Shown here in pieces: positions 8,601 through 16,290 of a DNA stretch of 38,523 bases. The translations under genes and the position numbers were made by a program. Source of the DNA: Verrucomicrobiales bacterium (GTDB lineage: Bacteria > Verrucomicrobiota > Verrucomicrobiia > Verrucomicrobiales > DEV007); the NCBI GenBank assembly GCA_002698785.1, contig PAAG01000026.1, positions 1-38,523 of the forward strand. The letters run 5' to 3'. Numbering within the stretch: position 1 is the stretch's first letter; each line of letters opens with the position of its first letter. The notes under the pieces are model-generated. The model saw only the letters and a program-made list of their open reading frames with translations. It did not search any database and had not been told where the DNA came from.

Positions 8601-11600
8601 GCAGCTTGGGGGATCACGATGCGGGGAGACGTGCTTCAAAATACAGGGAATACGCGCACTGGCTTCAGAGAGCGGATGCCGACCGTCAAAACAGTCTTAC
8701 TACCGAACCATGGCGGTACCCGTCCTGGTTTGGGTGTGAAGATACCGTTTACAACATGGCGGTGGTATTGGATACCATGGGGAAAAGCGTGTTTCGCCCT
8801 GACCTGCCGCCCAAGTTCGATCTGAGCAAGGCTATTTATCACGACGGGCTGAGCGACGATGTTTCTCAAGCGCTCCAAGCTGGCACTTCAATTGCGACTG
8901 CCCTGGAAGCGAGATATCGAACTGCTGCGGACGAACACTCGCAGGCAGAAGTTGTCGCCGTTGGCAAAGTCTGTGGATGCTCGGCAGTCGCTTCGCGCAA
9001 GGCGGATCCGGGGCTTTTGCTTTGGCATTTACAGAGATTGGAGAACGAGATGGCGGATGCGTGTTTTCGTGGGCAGGAAATGGTAAACGAATGGCTACAC
9101 GATCTCAAATCTCAAACTGCCCTTGAGGAATGGAGCAGGGCCGCCTTCTACCTTGCCCACGCGCAACGCCGTAGCGGCGTTTTAGAAATAAAAATAAAGA
9201 AAAAAAAGACTCAGCGAGCAGGCAAACCAAAGATACCTCAATCACCGTCATTGGATGACCTACGAGACTTCCCCGACTTGCCACCAATTAACCCCGATGG
9301 CAGCGAAAGTCCGAGCAGTGAAACACAACCTGACTCGAAACTTGCCCCTTCTCCAGACGATGATGAAACACAGATTGCTACATCTGATACGAGTTCATCG
9401 ATGCCGGCGGATCGACCTGATATTCAAGACCCGGCGAACGGCGTTCCGATTGTTGAAGTGGACGAAAATCCCTCCACTAATACCGATGTAGTCCCGCCAA
9501 ATCCATCAGAGATTTGCTCTCACCAGTTCTCTGACCAGGCTGAGAAATGGGGCGAAACCTTTGTGGGCACCGATGACGATCCAGTTTATTTCTTTGCCGT
9601 GTTCTTGGACACCCTTCCAAAACCGAGTGACTCGAGCAGCAAATATCGGCTCGAAATGTTGCGAGCATTGGCGAGGTCGTCATCGATTGCGACCTTGAAT
9701 GTGGGGCTCCCCGATCTGATCGAGTTAGGAGGAGGTAGCCTTCCTCTGCCGTCGAGTGCCTTCTATGATGCGGTGTTTGAACTAGCCGACATAGCAGCTA
9801 TCCGAATACGCCCGGACCTAGCCGAAGGTTGGATAACAGAAATGCTAAAACCACTTTTTGCGAGAGATCCAATTGCCAAGGCATGTGTGTGGTTTCACGC
9901 CCCTAACACCGCCGAAGATGTGCTTGAGAAAGCTCCAACCTTGGTTAAGGGGCCACTTCAGTCCTGGCGCGCCGCAACCATTTGGGCTTATGTGCCGAGT
10001 GAGGACGAGAAAATAGGACGATTCTCGGAGGGTAACTTCCTCAAAGACAAATGGCTACTGGCTTGGGACCAAGTTGGCTCGGTAGCGGATCGTTTGACCC
10101 TCGCCCGTGACGCAGTGAGTCTCCACCTCATCGACGATGATCAACTGGCAGAGCGCATTCTTCAGGAAGTTTCATCAGCAGATCCAGTATGGGCTTTGGA
10201 GGCATGCCTGGTGGCATCCTATGTCGCACGCACCCTGGGCGATCAGCGGAGTGAACCGTGGATTGGCGTCGTTTTAGATCTGTTGGAAAGAGTCGAGGAG
10301 ATCGATTGGTGCGTGGAAGTGCTGGTGGCAATCCGTACGCTTGTCGAAACGCTGGGATCTGAGCAGGCGAAGAATCGATTGATTGCCTTTCCGAAGGAAC
10401 TGCCTGAATGCTACCGATTGCTTGCCGACGGGAAGCACGCCAGTTGGCTACGCCAATGGGTAAGGAAGTTTTGGCCCGCAGATGAGAGCACGAGGACGGC
10501 TCTTGCCGCAACTCTACTCGTTGCATCCGCTGTGGAAGAGCAGTCCGCTCTGCGACCGGGCGGAGCCGGAGCGATAGCCAGCGAACAGGTCTGGAAGAAG
10601 CTCGCCGCCGCCATTAGACGGAAAGAAGCCGGAGAAGCGAGGATATTGGTGGACCGGCTTTTGGAGTTCGCCGACTCACGCTCTCTTGCATTGTCTGAAG
10701 CGGCGGCAACTGCCTTGGAGGAAGCGAGACGTGACTCTGACTTTGCTGAATCATCCGGAATTCAGCGCCTCTTACCCGCTCTCAATCGGCCAACGGCACA
10801 ATCGCTGCGGATCATTCGAGAATGGAAGGCGATGCCACCAGGATCGCCTGGTAAGCAGAGGCTCTCCTTCAGCGATTCTCTTGCCTGTCATGCCGCGCTC
10901 TGGCTCGTCGAGGTCGAGAAACGCTACAACGCCGAGGACGTGAGCATACTCAAGCGTTTGATTTCCGAGGGAGACGATGGCAGTGCCGGACGGGCCCGCC
11001 TCGCTCTTTGCGGTCCCTTATGGAATCTTGATGGGAAAAGACCGGCTTTGTTCGAATTGTCAAAACAGTTGGCGCATGGTGGACCCGAGACAATGGAACG
11101 GCTGGGCGTCTATGCGCACGAGGAAACCTTCCTGGAAAGGCACGTGCTGCTAGGCGAGCGCGCTTTGCGTGAATGGCGGATGGACGATCCCGATACTTTA
11201 GCAGGATGGTTCAAGCGCACTCAGACGGAACCGGAGAAAGATCCAATCCTTGAAACCATTTTTGGCCCGTGGCGATGGTCGAAAGAGTGTCTTCTGCTTT
11301 TGGACGATTGGTTAAAGGAAACTCAAGACGCCAAATGCAAGTATGCTTTCGCAGAATGGCTCGGAATACTGTGGCTATTGGGGACCTCAAAGGAGGAATG
11401 GCGCTACGACCTCAGTTTTGTGCCAAGTGTTCCTTCTTGGGACCCTCAGGATACGCCCGCGATCTCATGGTTAGGTAAAAGCTATTGTGATTGGGTGGTC
11501 GTAGATTGTCTCAAAAGCGCCTGCAAGCCGGGAGTGCCTCTAGAGAAGATTGTGACCGAGCTTGAGCGAGTACTTCGCGCCGAAGTGACCAACTTGAGGG

Positions 11601-12481
11601 AAGTGTATGAGAACCCTGATGAAACCCGGGAAAACGCCTTTGCCTCACTTGGCGATGCTGTGACCCAGTGGGTCGGGGACAGTCCTGAAAATCCGGGAGA
11701 CAATAGTGCGGTGGAAACCTTGCCTCCTCATCTCATTCCGCCGCTCGTCATGTGGACGTTGCACAGTCTCAGCGACTGGAGTCGGCTCCGGAGTGGTCGT
11801 TCGACGACGGGAAGCCTTGGCGATTCGAGGTGGGTGAATCACCAGCTCTGCATTTCTCAAATCAGCATTCTCGCCTGTGTCTGCATCCATGCCCCAAACG
11901 CCGTTCGGCACGCCGCCTTGCACCTTGGGGGCGAAGGTGAGGAGAATTTGAGCGAATTGCTATGTGAAGTCATCCGCTACTTCCGCAACGATCGTATCGT
12001 ACAGGCGGCATGGACCGTGCTGGCCCGCTGTGCTTCTCCCAAAATTCCGGTCCGAAGGCTATGGCAAGCCTTGCGATGCTCCATGCAGGACAGGCCCATT
12101 ATCAGAGATCGGGCGCTTTCAGTCCTTGGCTCTTCGGATGGATTGATGCTGGTCGATGCGGTGGCGTCGTCAGAAACGGAACTCAAGGAATCCCTGACCC
12201 AATGGAAGACCGAACCAAGCGGTCAGACCGTTCTCGCCTTCGCACGCTTTTTTGCTCTCCTGGCTCAATCTCCAAGTGTATCCCCGGAACTCAGGCAGAG
12301 AATACAGACAGACTTGCGTAGCCTCTCTCATGACCCTGACGCTCACCGGCCGATATCGAGATTGACGGGAACCGGCGGAGAAGATTCGCCCTTCGCAGTC
12401 ACTACATCCGGGTGGCTTGATTTGGAACTTAGGGCCTTGGATGCTGATTTGCTCGCTCAGATGCCCTCCACGCTATATTAA
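5648..12481 (+). CDS. Giant TIR-NACHT (STAND NTPase) protein, probable anti-phage defence
   Basis: A 2277-aa cytosolic protein. Residues 1-150 are a TIR domain: VFLAYSSADSE strand, GIEWERTLRRKLEETDIFLIL, and YFRTREWPTV with Glu81 at the position of the NADase glutamate. A NACHT NTPase follows: Walker A GDPGSGKS at 307-314, Walker B LILDGLDE with Asp399 and Asp402-Glu403, a sensor-like LLTSR near 443, and the FLHLTFQEYLAG motif around 667-677 that marks bacterial NACHT proteins. About 1600 residues of mostly helical, repeat-like sequence follow, broken by a Pro/Ser/Asp-rich linker at about 1180-1290 that begins with a lysine run. In known TIR-STAND proteins the C-terminal part senses an invader, the NACHT oligomerises and TIR cleaves NAD; this role is inferred here. 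It starts 12 bases after its partner gene. It is unusually long for the family, and its C-terminal region matches no family I can name. Confidence 0.9.
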   Translation: MSQQVFLAYSSADSEAVQLGLTQRLSTLELDGAIELFVDKKLDTGIEWERTLRRKLEETDIFLILASVELLQPDSYFRTREWPTVRRLHSNRQAQILWCPINLSVEEVEKQLPALAEILAINTSPLWDWKSHPEVGEEDFYHKVATAVRIASKNEEQKTEMESGIGSEPTKLDPRGRTEIAQAYSNDLRSSLNYEKPAQIGEGGVRSLPLRKLYVSLVADPTSLDERNKAKQLSQEFSGPEQDGKLEGLQKPADSIEVQRLRTVREPALPPSRAADSKESNRPVDRDREGESLHSIVRRDRCCVILGDPGSGKSVLCKWLASELFRCRSEAKPSEELGPARQPFLVILRDFGEKLVQREVTSLLDYLHKIACPSSASRENWRLFVDDVIDSGQAFLILDGLDEVPREMKLEVRRFVEDFSQEFVESRPDATSRPDLGLGNQILLTSRITGYYQTALQTDRFAHYIIRPMSKVQIKEYCEHWCDAMTRSDRLPLLLEQVFDIKRPGVLSMARNPLLLSVLCQLVTGSAERRDAHEGQHQLDAPGVGLPEIRAALYERVIYQTAKKWRERAIEGDEKVRPVLDLIFGSVETVLSLYAPLAAHMHRNTVNNEIRYEVLREQLLASLTRLEGKRPYQVDPDDLTLREETLAQAMEREVGVLSERSKGQFTFLHLTFQEYLAGFSLLLPESPQATPQFRDAEELCSLLLAEGYMTDPRWRQPVLLMFGQLAWIEDQKPDGVASAFPRLAEVVQLLEEKRSLKPELLLTEQWAIFLADVLFEVPDRMLLDENCLLDLLQQAIQQLLASYGRLGPDESRLRVRRVFAERLAAIRRRIGREEFENCIIEACRSNAGEIAATAAHLFTERCWITKTLVEFFAQQRKYDSPQWNWAIHRLLRQTITLEPFLKVHTPTKKFDLPPPEAVNETRLYHLALSEWERLQVEFSERSDETTLREASAALSNKRDLPLSPAVVNHLGDDMDRFLSVVASLGSLGDHDAGRRASKYREYAHWLQRADADRQNSLTTEPWRYPSWFGCEDTVYNMAVVLDTMGKSVFRPDLPPKFDLSKAIYHDGLSDDVSQALQAGTSIATALEARYRTAADEHSQAEVVAVGKVCGCSAVASRKADPGLLLWHLQRLENEMADACFRGQEMVNEWLHDLKSQTALEEWSRAAFYLAHAQRRSGVLEIKIKKKKTQRAGKPKIPQSPSLDDLRDFPDLPPINPDGSESPSSETQPDSKLAPSPDDDETQIATSDTSSSMPADRPDIQDPANGVPIVEVDENPSTNTDVVPPNPSEICSHQFSDQAEKWGETFVGTDDDPVYFFAVFLDTLPKPSDSSSKYRLEMLRALARSSSIATLNVGLPDLIELGGGSLPLPSSAFYDAVFELADIAAIRIRPDLAEGWITEMLKPLFARDPIAKACVWFHAPNTAEDVLEKAPTLVKGPLQSWRAATIWAYVPSEDEKIGRFSEGNFLKDKWLLAWDQVGSVADRLTLARDAVSLHLIDDDQLAERILQEVSSADPVWALEACLVASYVARTLGDQRSEPWIGVVLDLLERVEEIDWCVEVLVAIRTLVETLGSEQAKNRLIAFPKELPECYRLLADGKHASWLRQWVRKFWPADESTRTALAATLLVASAVEEQSALRPGGAGAIASEQVWKKLAAAIRRKEAGEARILVDRLLEFADSRSLALSEAAATALEEARRDSDFAESSGIQRLLPALNRPTAQSLRIIREWKAMPPGSPGKQRLSFSDSLACHAALWLVEVEKRYNAEDVSILKRLISEGDDGSAGRARLALCGPLWNLDGKRPALFELSKQLAHGGPETMERLGVYAHEETFLERHVLLGERALREWRMDDPDTLAGWFKRTQTEPEKDPILETIFGPWRWSKECLLLLDDWLKETQDAKCKYAFAEWLGILWLLGTSKEEWRYDLSFVPSVPSWDPQDTPAISWLGKSYCDWVVVDCLKSACKPGVPLEKIVTELERVLRAEVTNLREVYENPDETRENAFASLGDAVTQWVGDSPENPGDNSAVETLPPHLIPPLVMWTLHSLSDWSRLRSGRSTTGSLGDSRWVNHQLCISQISILACVCIHAPNAVRHAALHLGGEGEENLSELLCEVIRYFRNDRIVQAAWTVLARCASPKIPVRRLWQALRCSMQDRPIIRDRALSVLGSSDGLMLVDAVASSETELKESLTQWKTEPSGQTVLAFARFFALLAQSPSVSPELRQRIQTDLRSLSHDPDAHRPISRLTGTGGEDSPFAVTTSGWLDLELRALDADLLAQMPSTLY
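9202..9208 (+). promoter_or_regulatory. Possible -1 frameshift slippery site (A AAA AAG)
   Basis: An eight-A run (9200-9207) inside the TIR-NACHT gene forms the heptamer A AAA AAG in the correct zero-frame phase, the same type of slippery site used in dnaX. A -1 slip would add 16 codons and stop at 9256-9258. The product would be about 1200 residues, keeping TIR and NACHT and losing the C-terminal half. The site lies at the start of the low-complexity linker. No convincing downstream stimulatory hairpin was seen, so this is a candidate only. Confidence 0.2.
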
Positions 12482-12922
12482 CCCAAATCGAATGGGTAGC
12501 GAGAAATGAGGGGAAGTAAAGAGATCAACAGAAAAATCTCGAGTCTTCCCAAAGGCGACAAACGGTCCCATCTCGACAAGAGCAGCATTTTCTGCTATTG
12601 TTAGAACAAGCCATCGACCGCAAAAGACCGGACGAACCTGCACGATCTTTCTCAAATATTTCAAGGCACTTCCCCGGGGAAATCGACGCGCCATCTTTTC
12701 TCCAGATGCGCTGAAAACGCGAAAGCAACCCGCCAAATGATGGGCAAAAGCACGAAAATGCACCGAAATGAAGGAAATGACAGTCTCCCATCATTTTCCA
12801 ATTTCCCGCTAACCACTTACTATCAACGACTTACGTATCACCACCCGCCATTTATCCCCCGATATCCTCGCAAAACCCATCATTTCGCCCCTACCATCAC
12901 CACATTCCCTACCGCCGCTAGC
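12482..12922. other. Intergenic region with a dispersed-repeat copy
   Basis: About 440 bases between convergent genes. It contains a weak 5-bp hairpin right after the TIR-NACHT stop (12482-12498), a small AGCAG/CTGCT hairpin (about 12583-12598) and one copy of an inverted-repeat element (12735-12796). Short minus-strand frames here (up to 96 codons) show no recognisable protein character. Confidence 0.45.
12735..12796. repeat. Inverted-repeat element copy 1 (AAATGATGGG arms)
   Basis: Perfect 10-base inverted arms, AAATGATGGG at 12735-12744 and CCCATCATTT at 12787-12796, enclose a 42-base interior. A second intergenic copy with identical arms lies at 24693-24823. The interior and flanks share strings such as TCATTTCC, TCATTTCGG and GTGCTTTT. 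This may be a small non-autonomous mobile or REP-like repeat. Confidence 0.45.
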
Positions 12923-13312
12923 TCACTCTTTCGAAAACCAGCCTTCACTAACATAGTCGTCGATCACGTAGAACACGATGTCGCCGACCTTCTTTTTCCC
13001 TAGTGTGAGTATCGTCGCGAGAGGCTCGATCGCCTCTTTTACTCCCTCGATAGGGGTGCTTGTCCTGTCCCCCCACAGCTCCTCGCCCAGAGTCTTCGTC
13101 TCCGCGACTACGGTCGATTCGTCTTCCTTTGGAGCGAGCGTAACGGCATTGCCCGCCTTGCTCTCTTCTACCGTTTCCGCGGACTGATTCGCCCTTCCTT
13201 TCTTGAATCCGATCATGGCAAGAAACGGCGCAACGCATAGTCCGATGATGACCAGCACCCGCAATATAATGACCTCTACATTTCGCATCACCAGAAATAC
13301 AGTTTCCCGCAT
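12923..13312 (-). CDS. Small single-pass membrane protein, downstream of kinase pair
   Basis: A 129-aa protein with one N-terminal membrane helix (about residues 12-35, VEVIILRVLVIIGLCVAPFLAM). An acidic, low-complexity stretch follows, then a short C-terminal segment (LGKKKVGDIVFYVIDDYVSEGWF). The family is not recognised. The start at ATG 13312 is provisional: an in-frame ATG eight codons later at 13288 is equally good and keeps the helix, and neither has a strong ribosome-binding site. It lies 59 bases after the stop of a Ser/Thr kinase gene on the same strand. That kinase also has a single membrane helix, so it may be co-transcribed and act at the membrane with it. A longer frame shifted by one base, overlapping this one, is Arg/Gly-rich and was discarded. 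Confidence 0.55.
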   Translation of the reverse strand: MRETVFLVMRNVEVIILRVLVIIGLCVAPFLAMIGFKKGRANQSAETVEESKAGNAVTLAPKEDESTVVAETKTLGEELWGDRTSTPIEGVKEAIEPLATILTLGKKKVGDIVFYVIDDYVSEGWFSKE

Positions 13313-13371
13313 TCTGGCAGACTGTAGCTAACGATGACAAGTAGAGAAAGACACCGAGAAAAACTCCCGCA

Positions 13372-14769
13372 TCAACGCTCCCAGACCGGTTTCATATCCG
13401 AATAGGCCTCCTCGTTTGGACCGTCGTAAGCGGTAGACAAAAAGTCGAAAAAATTAATGATCAGCGGAAGCAGGATTAGGATCAGAAGGATAATGATGAC
13501 AATTCGACGAGCGTCAGTTTTCGCCAGGCGTTGCATCAAAGGAAGCTCTTCGGTTTTGTTCGGGTCCCTGTTCTGAAAAAAGTAAGAGTTGTAGACTTTT
13601 GGTGTTGCAGATTCGCTCTCGGCGACTTCCGCCGGCTCCTGCCCTTCGACTTCGTCAGGGACGCTCTCTACATCTTCCGTCTCTTCCTCTACTGCAGGAG
13701 CTGTTTCCTCCGTTTCGACTTTTGGTCGCAGTGGTGGTGGGCCGCTCTTGGGCTTTCCGTCAGGTTCCGCGAGTGCACTCTCCGGGGCTTCCGCTACCTC
13801 ACCTTCCTCTGCTGGGTCGACAGCTTTCTCATTGGCAGGCGGGGAACTCACTTCTGTTTCTTTGGATACCGTCTCCGGCATCGCCTCTAGCATCTCCCTG
13901 GCACTACCAAAACGACGCTCCGGTTTCCGGTTGAGAGCCTTGGCGATCCACCGGTCCCATCCATCGTCGAGATCGTCTCGATAGTCTTCTAACACTTCCC
14001 CCATTCCCGGCTCCCCTTCGGCAGTGAGCATCTGGAAAACCATCAAGCCGATCGCAAACAGTTCGGACTGGACACTGTGCTCGTTCATCTCCGGTGGCCG
14101 TAGTTCGGGAGCCATATAGGAATACGTTCCCAACAGGGCTTTTGCCTTACTCGCTTCCAGGCCCGCAACGGTGACGCCGAAGTCGGAGAGATCGTCTTCT
14201 TCAAAAGGCACGCCATTCAGCGACTGCATCACCGTCTTTTCAATCTCCAGCTGCAAAGCCGTTTTCCCCACTGCCTTCGCGAGACCAAAATCGGACACGA
14301 GGATGCCGTCGTCGCTCAGCAGGATATTTTCAGGCTTCAAGTCGCGGTGCAGCACACCCTTTTCATGGGCGAACGCAACCGTATCGAGGAGTTGGGTCGC
14401 CACTTCCACAACGACTGGCAGTGGCAGTTGTCCCTCTGCCTCCATCCTATCACGCAGGGTGACCCATGGCTTCTCCTCATCTCCGGAATCGATGCCCGTC
14501 ACCAGTGGCATACGCAGCCAGACAAACTCACCTGAGTCATCAAAATCGTCGACCGGCAGCACATGCGGATGATCGGCTCCCAACTCGGCCATGAACTTTG
14601 CCTCGTTTGCGAAGCGCTTCCGAACCTCCTCATCCTCAAGGAACGAATCGTGCAACACCTTGAGCGCAAATGGACGAAGAAGTTTCGCGTGAGTCACGGC
14701 ATACACCGTCCCCACACCGCCGGAGCCGATCTTCCGGTCGACCTGATATTGTCCGATGGTGGCATCCAT
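13372..14769 (-). CDS. Serine/threonine protein kinase, C-terminal membrane anchor (paralogue 1)
   Basis: A 465-aa eukaryotic-like (PknB-type) Ser/Thr kinase with all core motifs. The glycine loop is GSGGVG (15-20), the ATP lysine is K37 (FALKVL), and a helix-C glutamate lies in NEAKF near 56. The catalytic loop is HRDLKPEN at 141-148, DFG at 160-162, and the activation segment ends in SYMAPEL. An insert in the activation segment (about 170-215, ending [14 protein letters not shown]) is shared with its neighbour. An acidic Pro/Glu-rich linker (about 310-395) leads to a single membrane helix at about 424-444 and a short outer tail. No PASTA or other sensor domain follows. ATG 14769 is preceded by AAGGA at good spacing. 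It is a tandem paralogue of the upstream kinase gene, 93 bases away on the same strand. Its substrates are unknown; the nearby sensor kinases suggest a signalling cluster. Confidence 0.93.
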   Translation of the reverse strand: MDATIGQYQVDRKIGSGGVGTVYAVTHAKLLRPFALKVLHDSFLEDEEVRKRFANEAKFMAELGADHPHVLPVDDFDDSGEFVWLRMPLVTGIDSGDEEKPWVTLRDRMEAEGQLPLPVVVEVATQLLDTVAFAHEKGVLHRDLKPENILLSDDGILVSDFGLAKAVGKTALQLEIEKTVMQSLNGVPFEEDDLSDFGVTVAGLEASKAKALLGTYSYMAPELRPPEMNEHSVQSELFAIGLMVFQMLTAEGEPGMGEVLEDYRDDLDDGWDRWIAKALNRKPERRFGSAREMLEAMPETVSKETEVSSPPANEKAVDPAEEGEVAEAPESALAEPDGKPKSGPPPLRPKVETEETAPAVEEETEDVESVPDEVEGQEPAEVAESESATPKVYNSYFFQNRDPNKTEELPLMQRLAKTDARRIVIIILLILILLPLIINFFDFLSTAYDGPNEEAYSDMKPVWER

Positions 14770-14794
14770 AGCGTGTTCCTTATTGCATTATGCC
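14770..14794 (-). promoter_or_regulatory. Leader conserved between the two Ser/Thr kinase genes
   Basis: The 25 bases before this ATG read GGCATAATGCAATAAGGAAC then ACGCT. The corresponding bases before the second kinase (16009-16032) read GGCATACTGCAACAGGAAC then ACGCT. The shared AGGAAC…ACGCT-ATG holds the ribosome-binding site. Conservation beyond it suggests the duplication included the leader, or that translation control is shared. Confidence 0.4.
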
Positions 14795-14862
14795 AGAGAC
14801 ACCAACTTCCTCAACCGAACATGGCAGAAAATGCATACTGTCGCGGGGGAGTCGCCCCTACA

Positions 14863-16008
14863 TTAAGGCAGTTGGCCGAGCATAGCGAAAAGGACAAATG
14901 CTATGATGATGACCACGAGAATGATTCCGATGCGCACCAGTAGATCGTCGCCGGCAAACGAGGAGGCGACAGTTTTCTTCTCCGAGCTACCCGGTCCCTT
15001 TTCGCCCTGAGAGGAAGAACTTTCCTCCGCACTGTTCCCAGTCTCGGGCGTATCACTTCTCGATGGGGTTGCAACGAGTGGCGCGGATACCTCCCGACTC
15101 GGTGCATCGGCTACAGGCATGGCTTCGAGCATGGCCCTGGCATCTGTAAAACGCCTATGCGGCTTTCGGTTGATGGCCCGGGCAAGCCACCGACTCCAGG
15201 AATCGTCAAGATCACCACGATAATCGTCGAGCGACTCTCCGAGCCCCGGCTCGCTCTCGGCAGTGAGCATCTGGAATATGATCAAGCCGATGGAAAAAAC
15301 CTCCGATTGGATTGTGTGCTCGCCCATTTCCGGAGGTCGAAGTTCGGGAGCCATGTAGGAATACGTCCCCAGAAGTGCCTTGGCTTTGCTCGCCTCCATT
15401 CCTGCGACCGTGGCTTCGATTCCTGACAAATCATCATCTTCAAGAGTCGTGCCGCTCAAGGAATGCATCACTGTCTTTTCGATCTCAAGCTGCAGTGCCG
15501 CTTTCCCCACTGCCTTGGCGAGTCCGAAATCGGAAATCAAGATACCCGCCTCACTGAGGAGAATATTCTCCGGCTTCAAATCACGATGCAGTATTCCCTT
15601 TTCGTGGGCGTAGATCACCGCATCAAGAATCTGCCTGGCTACATCACCCACGACGGAAAGCGAAAGTTGCCCTTCCGACTCCATCCTGTCCCGCAGCGTC
15701 ACCCATGGAGCACCGGAAACTCCGGAATCAATCCCCGTCACCAACGGCATACGCAACCAGATGATCTCCCCCGAATCGTCAAAGTCGTCGACCGGTAGTA
15801 TATTAGGATGCTCAGCTCCCAGCTCGGCCATGAACTTGGCCTCGTTTTTGAAACGCTTTCGCACAGCTTCATCTTCGAGAAACGAATCGTGCAATACCTT
15901 CAACGCGTAGGGTCGCATCAGGCTTGTATGGGTGACGGCATACACCGTTCCCACACCGCCGGAGCCGATCTTCCGATCAACCCGATATTGTCCGATGGTG
16001 GTATCCAT
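14863..16008 (-). CDS. Serine/threonine protein kinase, C-terminal membrane anchor (paralogue 2)
   Basis: A 381-aa PknB-type Ser/Thr kinase, highly similar to the next gene across the whole catalytic domain. The glycine loop GSGGVG is at 15-20, the lysine is K37 (YALKVL), HRDLKPEN is at 141-148, DFG at 160-162 and SYMAPEL follows. It shares the same activation-segment insert ([13 protein letters not shown]). The linker after the domain is shorter and Ser-rich, and the chain ends in a membrane helix ([18 protein letters not shown]) with almost no outer tail. The frame extends 41 codons upstream. I chose ATG 16008 because it matches the paralogue's MDxTIGQY start and sits behind a conserved AGGAAC ribosome-binding site. 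The two kinases differ mainly in linker and tail, which suggests a shared input with different partners. It transcribes divergently from the histidine kinase gene at 16291. Confidence 0.93.
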   Translation of the reverse strand: MDTTIGQYRVDRKIGSGGVGTVYAVTHTSLMRPYALKVLHDSFLEDEAVRKRFKNEAKFMAELGAEHPNILPVDDFDDSGEIIWLRMPLVTGIDSGVSGAPWVTLRDRMESEGQLSLSVVGDVARQILDAVIYAHEKGILHRDLKPENILLSEAGILISDFGLAKAVGKAALQLEIEKTVMHSLSGTTLEDDDLSGIEATVAGMEASKAKALLGTYSYMAPELRPPEMGEHTIQSEVFSIGLIIFQMLTAESEPGLGESLDDYRGDLDDSWSRWLARAINRKPHRRFTDARAMLEAMPVADAPSREVSAPLVATPSRSDTPETGNSAEESSSSQGEKGPGSSEKKTVASSFAGDDLLVRIGIILVVIIIAFVLFAMLGQLP

Positions 16009-16290
16009 AGCGTGTTCCTGTTGCAGTATGCCCGACTCAGCAAAATCATCAACCAACAGGCGCGCAGATTTTCGGGATCTCGATACTCCTTCAAATCGAG
16101 CGCCTAACCCGCCACTGCAACCCCGCCCCATGGCTCAAACCGCCAACCTTCACCCATTCCAACCATTTCCTGACAACCAACGGGTCATAGAATCCGGAGT
16201 CCTGTTTTTTTCACGTTTCGCATTTAGATTTTCACATTTTGAAACCTGTTGTATCATTGCAACAGGGGGAGGGGTTCGAAAGCTTCGCAC
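16009..16290. promoter_or_regulatory. Divergent intergenic region between Ser/Thr kinase and histidine kinase genes
   Basis: About 280 bases with no convincing gene. The left end carries the conserved kinase leader. On the plus strand TTCACA (16231-16236) and TATCAT (16252-16257) resemble -35 and -10 boxes, but the 15-base spacing is short, so a promoter here for the histidine kinase gene is only tentative. Confidence 0.3.

Noticed and set aside
12473-12763. 96-codon minus-strand frame after the TIR-NACHT gene
   Set aside because: It overlaps the stop region of the large gene and the inverted-repeat element, and shows no protein-like conservation pattern.
16249-16290. TTG 16249 as start of histidine kinase 1
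   Set aside because: The ATG at 16291 places the acceptor histidine at the same residue number as in the paralogue, and the extra 14 codons have no counterpart there.
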